7,579 nt of DNA, from the NCBI GenBank assembly GCA_030837935.1, contig JAUQXU010000430.1, positions 1 through 7,579 of the forward strand, given 5' to 3'. The stretch comes from Candidatus Brocadia sp. (GTDB lineage: Bacteria; Planctomycetota; Brocadiia; Brocadiales; Brocadiaceae). Below are positions 1 to 5,605 of this stretch, piece after piece (the first letter of the stretch is position 1; each line of letters starts with the position of its first letter). The notes under the pieces are model-generated. The model saw only the letters and a list, made by a program, of their open reading frames with translations. It was not told the origin of the DNA and made no database searches. A program made the position numbers and the translations under genes.

Positions 1-188
1 AACAATTAAATAGCCCCGTGCGGTGGCATCAGTCGATATCTATGCTGATACAAGACGGATTTAATCAGTTTTATGAGATCGGTCCTGGTAAAACGTTATC
101 AGGACTTATGAAAAGAATTGACTCTACTCAGGAAATTAAAAACATTGACACCGTGGATGCCTTTGAAAATATAGTAAAATCGAATTAA
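1..188 (+). CDS. fabD: Malonyl-CoA:ACP transacylase, C-terminal end (partial)
   Basis: This is the last 61 codons of a gene that begins before the window; the reading frame starts at base 3 and ends at TAA 186-188. The translated tail has the FabD C-terminal signature: SPVRWHQSI, then a stretch reading FYEIGPGKTLSGLMKRI. In family members the EIGPGK..L.GL.KRI segment is near the C-terminus of the alpha/beta-hydrolase-like core. The catalytic serine and histidine lie upstream, outside the window. FabD transfers malonyl from CoA to the phosphopantetheine of ACP, supplying the extender unit for chain elongation in the cytoplasm. The next gene is acpP after only 23 bases, so the two are almost certainly co-transcribed. 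The usual order places fabG between fabD and acpP; it is absent here. Confidence 0.93.
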   Translation, partial: QLNSPVRWHQSISMLIQDGFNQFYEIGPGKTLSGLMKRIDSTQEIKNIDTVDAFENIVKSN

Positions 189-197
189 TTTTAGCAT

Positions 198-205
198 AAG
201 GAGGT
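198..205 (+). promoter_or_regulatory. Strong ribosome binding site fixing the GTG start of acpP
   Basis: AAGGAGGT lies 6 bases before the GTG at 212-214. This near-perfect Shine-Dalgarno sequence supports the non-ATG start and fits the high translation expected for acyl carrier protein. Confidence 0.88.
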
Positions 206-211
206 AAAACC

Positions 212-445
212 GTGCCAGCAGTTGAAGATAAGGTTAAAGAGATTATCACAAAACAGATGGGGGTAAAAAACGAACAAATTACAAAAGAGACGTCTTTTAT
301 TAATGATCTTGGCGCTGATTCTTTAGATACCGTAGAACTCATTATGGAATTTGAAGACGCTTTTGATATGAATATTCCCGATGAAGATGCAGAGAAGATA
401 AGGACGGTAGGAGACGCCATTAAATATATCGAGGAACACAAATAA
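212..445 (+). CDS. acpP: Acyl carrier protein
   Basis: The 77-residue protein is small and acidic, with the length and helical pattern of bacterial AcpP. The motif GADSLDTVEL around residue 37 contains the serine that carries 4'-phosphopantetheine, attached by a holo-ACP synthase. Helix II continues as ELIMEFEDAF, the acidic recognition helix that partner enzymes dock on. The C-terminal IRTVGDAIKYIEEH is the usual final helix. The protein shuttles acyl intermediates among the fatty acid synthase enzymes in the cytoplasm and is also the acyl donor for LpxD-type reactions. The start is GTG at 212, supported by AAGGAGGT at 198-205. It lies between fabD and fabF; its TAA stop directly abuts the fabF ATG, which suggests translational coupling. 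I see nothing unusual apart from the start codon. Confidence 0.97.
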   Translation: MPAVEDKVKEIITKQMGVKNEQITKETSFINDLGADSLDTVELIMEFEDAFDMNIPDEDAEKIRTVGDAIKYIEEHK

Positions 446-1690
446 ATGCAGAACCGGAGAAGAACCGTTATTACCGGTGTTGGCGCTGTTACACCTCTTG
501 GGCGTGAGAAAAAACAAATCTGGTCGGCACTCTGTGAAGGGAAAAGTGGCATAAAGCCCATTACTTCTTTTGATACCTCTGCTCATGAAGTACACTTCGG
601 AGGCGAGGTCGGCGACTTTGATCCGACTAAATGGTTTGAGATTAAGGAGGCACGCCGACTGGATCGCTTTGCACAATTCGCGGTTGTTGCTGCAATCCAG
701 GCCGTGGAGGATGCCGGACTGAAATTGGAAGGCTTTGACAATGCGAGAATTGGGGTTGTGATTGGTTCTGGGATGGGAGGTTTGTTAGAGCTTGAGACAC
801 AACATGGAATTCTCATCAACAAAGGACCCTCCCGAATTTCCCCTTTCATGGTTCCCAAACTGATGGTCAACGCCGCATCGGCGCAGGTGGCAATACGATT
901 TGGACTGAAAGGCCCCAATTATGCCCTGGTAACGGCGTGTACCACCGGTGTCAATGCTATAGGCGAAGCTGTCCGTATTATCCAAAGAGGTGACGCAGAT
1001 ATCATGATTGCTGGTAGTTCGGAGGCGGTAATCAGTCCTTTAGGTCTTGCCGGGTTTAGTGCTATGAAAGCACTTTCTACCCGCAATGATGCCCCACAAA
1101 AGGCAAGCCGTCCGTTCGATAAATACCGGGATGGATTCGTTATTTCAGAAGGAGCAGGGGTGGTTGTGGTTGAGGACTTTGATATAGCAAGGAAAAGAGG
1201 CGCAACTGTGTATGCAGAGATACTCGGCTACGGACTCAATTCAGATGCATATCATATTGCAGCGCCTGAACCAGAGGGCAATGGTGCAACGCGATGTATG
1301 ACGAGTGCCCTGAAAGACGCACAGTGCAATTCTGAGGAAATTGATTATATTAATGCACATGCTACATCAACCCCAATCGGGGATAATATTGAAATAAAAG
1401 CCATAAAGAAGGTTTTTGGAGAATATGCACACAAAATACCCATAAGTTCCACAAAGTCCATGCTGGGACACCAACTTGGGGCTTCGGGAAGTGTCGAAGT
1501 TATAATCTGTGCCATGGTAATAAAGAATGGCGTTATTCCCCCAACAATCAATTATGAAACACCTGACCCCGAATGCTCGGGATTGGATTTTGTTCCCAAT
1601 GTGGCCCGCGAAAAAAAGGTCAAGAAGGCTCTTTCCAATTCATTCGGTTTCGGCGGACACAACGCCAGTATCGTCCTTGGACAGGTGTAA
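446..1690 (+). CDS. fabF: 3-oxoacyl-ACP synthase II (beta-ketoacyl-ACP synthase II)
   Basis: The 414-residue protein has the normal length for FabF (about 410-415). It carries the condensing-enzyme Cys-His-His triad: Cys165 in VTACTTGVN, His305 in NAHATSTPIGD and His342 in GHQLGASGS, with the conserved lysine in SSTKSMLG. The GFGGHN loop near residue 401-405 includes the gating phenylalanine (Phe402). The N-terminus RRTVITGVGAVTPLG is typical of the family. FabF condenses malonyl-ACP with acyl-ACP by decarboxylative Claisen reaction to lengthen fatty acids. The ATG at 446 follows the acpP stop with no spacer. GAGGAA at 431-436, inside the end of acpP, is the likely ribosome binding site. One small oddity is GHQLGASG where GHLLGAAG is more common. 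It is probably the last gene of the fab operon, because a separate promoter follows, but I see no hairpin-plus-T-run terminator after it. Confidence 0.97.
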   Translation: MQNRRRTVITGVGAVTPLGREKKQIWSALCEGKSGIKPITSFDTSAHEVHFGGEVGDFDPTKWFEIKEARRLDRFAQFAVVAAIQAVEDAGLKLEGFDNARIGVVIGSGMGGLLELETQHGILINKGPSRISPFMVPKLMVNAASAQVAIRFGLKGPNYALVTACTTGVNAIGEAVRIIQRGDADIMIAGSSEAVISPLGLAGFSAMKALSTRNDAPQKASRPFDKYRDGFVISEGAGVVVVEDFDIARKRGATVYAEILGYGLNSDAYHIAAPEPEGNGATRCMTSALKDAQCNSEEIDYINAHATSTPIGDNIEIKAIKKVFGEYAHKIPISSTKSMLGHQLGASGSVEVIICAMVIKNGVIPPTINYETPDPECSGLDFVPNVAREKKVKKALSNSFGFGGHNASIVLGQV

Positions 1691-1782
1691 GTATAGGAAC
1701 TTAAACGCAATCATCTCACAACAACAGCTAATTTTCACCATTTTACAACTCCTTTTTCCGGCCATCCTCTTTAAAGTGAAGA

Positions 1783-1811
1783 TTTACAGATGGTTCCATT
1801 TATGATATAGT
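1783..1811 (+). promoter_or_regulatory. Candidate sigma-70 type promoter for lpxD-glmS (extended -10)
   Basis: TTTACA (1783-1788) is separated by 17 bases from TATAGT (1806-1811), and TG at 1803-1804 adds an extended -10 (TGATATAGT). Each box matches consensus at 5 of 6 positions. Transcription would begin near 1818, leaving a leader of about 150 bases before the lpxD ATG. It sits in the only sizeable gap between fabF and lpxD. This is pattern matching only and is untested. Confidence 0.6.
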
Positions 1812-1900
1812 ACAAAGAAAATCACTGTGTTCTTGGTGGCTTTTAATAAATAAATTGTTCATAGTAGCGATTGAGAACATAAAAGGTTTAAACTCGGAAA

Positions 1901-1943
1901 ACTAACAGAAGAATCTCTGGATTTGAACATCACTTCCGTTAGT
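1901..1943. repeat. Imperfect inverted repeat in the lpxD leader
   Basis: ACTAACAGAAG (1901-1911) and CTTCCGTTAGT (1933-1943) are inverted repeats matching at 10 of 11 positions around a 21-base loop. The mismatch is A-C in plus-strand RNA and G-T on the minus strand. The right arm ends 23 bases before the lpxD start. It could be a leader hairpin or a protein-binding dyad. No T-run follows it, so it is not a terminator. Confidence 0.4.
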
Positions 1944-1966
1944 AAAACAATTATCTATAATGGTGT

Positions 1967-2977
1967 ATGAAATTTACGCTAAACGAGATTCAATCTATTA
2001 TTGGCGGGAAAGTCATTAACAATGAAGATACCTGTATCACTGGTATTGCCAGCGTTGAAGTTGCAAAAGAAGGGGATATAACCTTTATCAGGAACGACAC
2101 GTTAGCCCAACAGGCTTTGACATCTCAGGCTTCCGCAATAATTTTACACCGCGAGATACAAGCACTCAAAAAACCACAAATCGTTATAGAAAATCCATAC
2201 CTTGCCTTTACACGGCTTATGGAAATTGTGGCAAAGGAAAGATATAAGCGGCCGGCAGGCATTCACCCCACGGCTATTATTAGTAAAACAGCCACTATGG
2301 GAGAAGGGTGTTCGGTTGGAGCACACGTTGTCATAGAAGACAACGTGATAATAGGGCGCAATGTTACCATGTATCCAAACATATTTATCGGCAAGGAGAG
2401 TCGCGTTGGAGATAACACTACTATCTATGCCAATGTCTCTATGCGAGAAAACACTATCGTCGGTAAACGGGTTATTATTCATTGTAATAGTGTCATAGGT
2501 GATGATGGATTTGGCTATCTTCAAATGGAGAAGAGACACATCAAGATACCACAAATTGGAATGGTTGAAATAGGAGACGATGTAGAAATTGGCGCTATGG
2601 TGACGATCTGCCGGGCTGCACTCGATAAAACAAGTATCGGAAACGGCGTAAAGATAGATAACCATTCCCATATTGCCCATAATGTTACCATAGGAGACAA
2701 CACCATGCTCATTGCATATGCCAAGATTGCAGGGAGTGCCAGAATTGGGAAGAACGTCCTGATTGCAGAAGATGTCGGCATTACCGATCATGTATCTATT
2801 GGTGATAACTGTATTATCGGTGGAGGTTCCAATGTTTATAAGAGCTTAGAAACCGGTTCTACGGTGTGGGGTTCACCAGCCAAGCCCATTACGGAAGAGA
2901 AACGCATCCAGGTATTAATCAAAAAATTACCAGAGATATATAATACAATCAAACGGCTTGTAAAAACATCACAATAA
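1967..2977 (+). CDS. lpxD: UDP-3-O-acylglucosamine N-acyltransferase (LpxD)
   Basis: The 336-residue protein is close to the roughly 340 of E. coli LpxD. Residues 1-95 form the N-terminal uridine-binding-like domain (GDITFIRND, then IVIENPYLAF). Residues about 98-300 form a left-handed parallel beta helix of hexapeptide repeats such as IGRNVT, VGDNTT and IGDNTM. The LpxD block VIGDDGFGY (176-184) and the catalytic-type IAHNVTIGDNT with His238 are present, as is His275 in ITDHVSIGD. The C-terminus is a short helical tail (EKRIQVLIKKLPEI). LpxD adds a 3-hydroxyacyl group from ACP to UDP-3-O-acylglucosamine, the third step of lipid A synthesis, in the cytoplasm. Several normally conserved beta-helix positions differ (see findings), so a paralogue with altered acyl choice is possible. 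ATG 1967 is the first start after an in-frame stop at 1958. It has no clear Shine-Dalgarno. Confidence 0.9.
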   Translation: MKFTLNEIQSIIGGKVINNEDTCITGIASVEVAKEGDITFIRNDTLAQQALTSQASAIILHREIQALKKPQIVIENPYLAFTRLMEIVAKERYKRPAGIHPTAIISKTATMGEGCSVGAHVVIEDNVIIGRNVTMYPNIFIGKESRVGDNTTIYANVSMRENTIVGKRVIIHCNSVIGDDGFGYLQMEKRHIKIPQIGMVEIGDDVEIGAMVTICRAALDKTSIGNGVKIDNHSHIAHNVTIGDNTMLIAYAKIAGSARIGKNVLIAEDVGITDHVSIGDNCIIGGGSNVYKSLETGSTVWGSPAKPITEEKRIQVLIKKLPEIYNTIKRLVKTSQ

Positions 2978-2981
2978 TTTT

Positions 2982-2987
2982 GAGGAG
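2982..2987 (+). promoter_or_regulatory. Ribosome binding site that fixes the glmS start
   Basis: GAGGAG lies 7 bases before ATG 2995-2997. It excludes the longer in-frame TTG at 2980, which would overlap this site and would bury the N-terminal catalytic cysteine. Confidence 0.85.
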
Positions 2988-2994
2988 AAAACGT

Positions 2995-4821
2995 ATGTGC
3001 GGAATTGTAGGGTATATTGGACATAACAATGCTGTCAATGTTCTCCTGGATGGTATTAAAAGACTTGAATATCGCGGGTATGACTCTTCCGGGATCGCCT
3101 TTATTGAAGACGGTATTCTGAAGTGTGAAAAAGCCGTTGGTAAAATTGCCGAACTGGAGAAGAAGCTTGACGGAAACAATTTCAATACCCATATAGGAAT
3201 CGTTCACACACGATGGGCAACGCATGGTGCCCCTACCATGGAGAATGCCCATCCTCATCTTGATTGTCATAATGAAATCGCAGTCGTACATAACGGGATT
3301 ATTGAGAATTACGATTATTTAAAATTAAAACTGGAACGGGAAGGGCATGTCTTCCAGAGTGAAACAGATACGGAAGTCCTTGCACATCTCATCGAAAAGT
3401 ATTTTAAGGGGAACCTTGAAATGGCTGTCATGGAGGCCTTAAAAGAAGTGGAGGGAACTTACGGCATTGCAGCGATTTCTGTAAAAGACCCACAAAAAAT
3501 TGTAGCAGCGCGGAAGGGATCTCCTCTGGTATTAGGGATTGGTAACCAGGAGTATTTTATAACCTCTGATATTTCTGCCTCACTGGATCATACAAGGGAT
3601 GTAGTGTATCTCGATGACAATGAAGTGGCTATCCTTACTTTGAACCATTACGAAACCAAGACGATGCAAAACATCCCTACCTATAAAAAGGTGGAAGAGG
3701 TGCTGTGGAATATTGACATGATCGAGAAGGGTGGCTACGAGCATTTTATGCTTAAGGAAATCCATGAGCAGCCACAGGCGTTACGAAATGTTATGCGTGG
3801 GAGAATAGAGGGTGATCGCGGTTTGGTTAAACTGGGAGGATTGATAAGCTGTGAAAAGGAACTCCGTGAGGCTAAACGCATCGTTGTTGTTGCTTGTGGT
3901 ACATCATGGCATGCAGGGCTTGTGGGTGAATACCTGCTGGAAGAATTGACGCGTATACCCGTTGAGGTAGAATATGCTTCGGAATTTCGATACCGGAATC
4001 CTGTGATTGAAGAAGGTACCGTAGTGATTGCCATAAGCCAGTCAGGGGAAACGGCAGACACCCTGGCTGCAATGCGTGAGGCCAGGCACAAGGGCGCCAA
4101 GTTGCTTTCCATCTGCAATGTCGTTGGCAGCACCATAGCCAGGGAAGCCGATTGCGGGATTTATTTGCATATCGGTCCGGAAATAGGCGTTGCATCCACG
4201 AAGGCGTTTACTGCACAAATTACCGTTCTCTATTTGTTTACCATGTATATGATGAATCTAAAGTATCCTCATAACCCGATACCTCACGATATGATTAAGG
4301 TTATCCAGTCAATACCCGATAAGGTTCAGACAATTCTCACCATGGAAGAGAAGATTGTGGAACTCGCGAGGATATATAAAGACAGTGAAAATGCCCTTTA
4401 TTTGGGGAGGGGATACAACTACCCTGTGGCGCTTGAAGGCGCATTAAAGCTAAAGGAAATATCCTATATTCATGCTGAAGGCTATCCGGCGGCCGAGATG
4501 AAGCACGGCCCTATTGCCCTCATTAACAAGGATATGCCCGTTGTCTTTATTGCTACAAAAGATAGCGTCTATGGAAAGATTTTAAGCAATATTGCAGAGG
4601 TAAAATCCAGGGGTGGAAGGTTGATTGCAATTGCAACGGAAGGAGACGATCAGATTAGAGAAAAAGTCGATCATGTCTTTTATATACCCAAGACCTCCGA
4701 CTGCCTGACACCGATCCTTTCCGTAATACCACTTCAATTACTGGCTTACCACATGGCAGTCATGCGAGGGTGCGATGTAGATAAACCCAGGAATCTTGCT
4801 AAAAGTGTAACGGTTGAATAA
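2995..4821 (+). CDS. glmS: Glutamine--fructose-6-phosphate aminotransferase (isomerizing)
   Basis: The 608-residue protein, against 609 in E. coli, begins Met-Cys-Gly-Ile-Val-Gly. Removing Met exposes the catalytic N-terminal cysteine of the class II glutaminase domain (about 1-240; HTRWATHG at 71-78, VVHNGIIENY at 97-106, SETDTEVLAHLIE at 122-134). Two SIS sugar-isomerase domains follow. SIS1 has CGTSWHAG at 301-308, ISQSGETADT at 347-356 and STKAFTAQ at 401-408. SIS2 has LGRGYNYPVALEGALKLKE at 470-488 and EMKHGPIALI at 501-510, with the ring-opening His504. The tail DKPRNLAKSVTVE carries Lys603, the fructose-6-phosphate binding lysine. The enzyme makes glucosamine-6-phosphate from fructose-6-phosphate and glutamine, the entry to UDP-GlcNAc for peptidoglycan and lipid A. 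It follows lpxD by 17 bases, implying one transcript. That gap is too short for a glmS ribozyme. Confidence 0.98.
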   Translation: MCGIVGYIGHNNAVNVLLDGIKRLEYRGYDSSGIAFIEDGILKCEKAVGKIAELEKKLDGNNFNTHIGIVHTRWATHGAPTMENAHPHLDCHNEIAVVHNGIIENYDYLKLKLEREGHVFQSETDTEVLAHLIEKYFKGNLEMAVMEALKEVEGTYGIAAISVKDPQKIVAARKGSPLVLGIGNQEYFITSDISASLDHTRDVVYLDDNEVAILTLNHYETKTMQNIPTYKKVEEVLWNIDMIEKGGYEHFMLKEIHEQPQALRNVMRGRIEGDRGLVKLGGLISCEKELREAKRIVVVACGTSWHAGLVGEYLLEELTRIPVEVEYASEFRYRNPVIEEGTVVIAISQSGETADTLAAMREARHKGAKLLSICNVVGSTIAREADCGIYLHIGPEIGVASTKAFTAQITVLYLFTMYMMNLKYPHNPIPHDMIKVIQSIPDKVQTILTMEEKIVELARIYKDSENALYLGRGYNYPVALEGALKLKEISYIHAEGYPAAEMKHGPIALINKDMPVVFIATKDSVYGKILSNIAEVKSRGGRLIAIATEGDDQIREKVDHVFYIPKTSDCLTPILSVIPLQLLAYHMAVMRGCDVDKPRNLAKSVTVE

Positions 4822-4886
4822 TACCATTTATATACTGCTACTGCTGTTTACCAGCGTATAACATTCCGCAAGGAAAGTAATTGTTT

Positions 4887-5087
4887 AATAACCCGATCTT
4901 CGCAATTCAAGGGGTAGATCAGCCGCTAAGCCAGTAAATACAAAGGGGCACATTAAGAAGTCAGCACTACAGCCCGTTTTGAAAAATCACCCCTTGAAAA
5001 TCAAGGGTTGCCTGGTGATGAGTGCCTGAAAAATAACCGTTTTTTTGGCACGAATTGCGAAGGTCGGGTTAGGTCAGGTTATTTTTT
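4887..5087. repeat. Noncoding structured element with inverted ends (REP/MITE-like)
   Basis: TAACCCGATCTTCGCAATTC (4889-4908) and its inverted partner (5052-5071) match at 19 of 20 positions. The single difference is a U-G pair in plus-strand RNA. The right end adds a tandem 10-mer, AGGTCGGGTT AGGTCAGGTT (5061-5080). A second perfect 10-bp inverted pair is AAAAATAACC (5029-5038) with GGTTATTTTT (5077-5086). No open reading frame of note lies inside. It sits between the convergent glmS and zinc-ribbon genes, where it may also stop transcription from both sides. The GTCGGGTTA core resembles REP sequences known beside REP-associated tyrosine transposases in other bacteria; that link is inference. 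Confidence 0.6.
4986..5019. repeat. Internal hairpin within the 4887-5087 element
   Basis: CCCTTGA (4991-4997) and TCAAGGG (5001-5007) form a perfect 7-bp stem with an AAA loop. ATCAC (4986-4990) and GTGAT (5015-5019) extend it past a 7-base bulge. An alternative partner, TTCAAGGGGT at 4906-4915, is complementary to 4989-4998 over 10 bases. Confidence 0.6.
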
Positions 5088-5096
5088 TCTTTATCT

Positions 5097-5279
5097 TCAT
5101 ACCCCAATCGTCCAATCAGGATCATATCGGGCATGACAACTGGGGCAGATGAGGATAATCTTGCAAGTTTCTTTCGTTACTCTTACAAATGAGGTGTGGA
5201 AGCCATCTTCGTACCCGCAACTGGGGCAGACATGAAGCTCCTTCTCTATGGAAACAGGTTGTGGTACTTTATTATTCAA
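5097..5279 (-). CDS. Small zinc-ribbon protein, function unknown
   Basis: The 60-residue protein has two CPxC knuckles, CPSCGYEDG at about residues 18-26 and CPSCHARYDPDW at about 45-56. This spacing is expected for one four-cysteine treble-clef/zinc-ribbon site. There is a short basic stretch between them (VRVTKETCK) and no signal peptide or membrane segment, so it is probably cytoplasmic. Zinc ribbons of this kind bind nucleic acid or proteins, but I do not recognise the family. The start is TTG, rare but well supported: AGGAGG (5286-5291 on this strand) is 6 bases upstream and there is no internal Met. The leader contains a strong hairpin and repeated GATTGAA motifs. It is convergent with glmS and lies 326 bases downstream of the glycosyltransferase stop on the same strand. 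Coding is supported by the metal-binding pattern plus the ribosome binding site rather than by length. Confidence 0.78.
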   Translation of the reverse strand: MNNKVPQPVSIEKELHVCPSCGYEDGFHTSFVRVTKETCKIILICPSCHARYDPDWTIGV

Positions 5280-5285
5280 TCCTTT

Positions 5286-5291
5286 CCTCCT
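5286..5291 (-). promoter_or_regulatory. Ribosome binding site fixing the TTG start of the zinc-ribbon gene
   Basis: On the minus strand AGGAGG lies 6 bases before TTG (5279-5277). It sits within a purine run, GGGGAGGAGGAAAGGA, that begins right after the leader hairpin. This is the main support for translation of the small gene. Confidence 0.75.
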
Positions 5292-5295
5292 CCCC

Positions 5296-5319
5296 GGTTC
5301 AATCGTCTTCGATTGAACC
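5296..5319 (-). promoter_or_regulatory. Perfect hairpin/dyad in the zinc-ribbon gene leader
   Basis: GGTTCAATCG (5296-5305) and CGATTGAACC (5310-5319) are perfect 10-base inverted repeats around 4 bases. On the minus strand the stem ends directly against the ribosome binding site. Further copies of the 7-mer TTCAATC lie at 5275-5281 (covering the TTG start codon) and 5385-5391, giving alternative partners. It could be an RNA switch, an operator for a dimeric regulator, or both. There is no T-run, so it is not a terminator. Confidence 0.6.
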
Positions 5320-5605
5320 TAAACATTTGGTATTTTCGTAATTAACGCCAGTTCGAAACTTATTGTACGGTTTAAAACTCATGGTTCAATCTGCAAGTGT
5401 GAAATATTATAAAATATAATATGGCAACTCGGGTCAATCCGTTTTTATAGTAACGGAAAAAACGTTATATTACCGTCGCTTACACAGGAATAGTTAATGT
5501 CATTAAATGAACTTTCCGATTGGAAACTCACCCTTTTTTAAGGGGAATGCAGGCGGTTGTTAAAACAAAACAATCCTTACCTTAACGACATTGCAAAGGC
5601 GTATG
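5320..5605. other. Noncoding gap between the two minus-strand genes
   Basis: No credible gene is seen here. The region holds an AT-rich dyad with -10-like boxes (5404-5422) and an extra GGTTCAATC (5383-5391). It also has two small hairpins, TTTCC/GGAAA (5513-5526) and CCCTT/AAGGG (5531-5544). An 11-base imperfect inverted pair lies at 5496-5506 and 5582-5592. The small hairpins follow the glycosyltransferase stop but lack a T-run on the minus strand, so no intrinsic terminator is called. Confidence 0.5.
5404..5422. promoter_or_regulatory. AT-rich dyad with -10 boxes on both strands
   Basis: ATATTATA (5404-5411) and TATAATAT (5415-5422) are perfect inverted repeats three bases apart. This places a consensus TATAAT on the minus strand (5411-5406) and another on the plus strand (5415-5420). 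For the minus strand, TTGACC (5437-5432) is a possible -35 but at a long 20-base spacing. It would start the zinc-ribbon transcript about 120 bases upstream of its TTG. The plus-strand box has no good -35. Confidence 0.3.

Noticed and set aside
2144..2791. 215-residue minus-strand open frame
   Set aside because: It lies wholly antisense to lpxD, whose family motifs are clear. It is a shadow frame.
2980..2994. Longer glmS start at TTG 2980
   Set aside because: It would place five residues before Met-Cys and hide the catalytic N-terminal cysteine, and it overlaps the ribosome binding site used by ATG 2995.
2978..2994. glmS ribozyme upstream of glmS
   Set aside because: Only 17 bases separate lpxD from glmS, far too few, and no matching structure is visible.
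5531..5544. Intrinsic terminator after the glycosyltransferase gene
   Set aside because: The stem is only 5 bp and no T-run follows on the minus strand.
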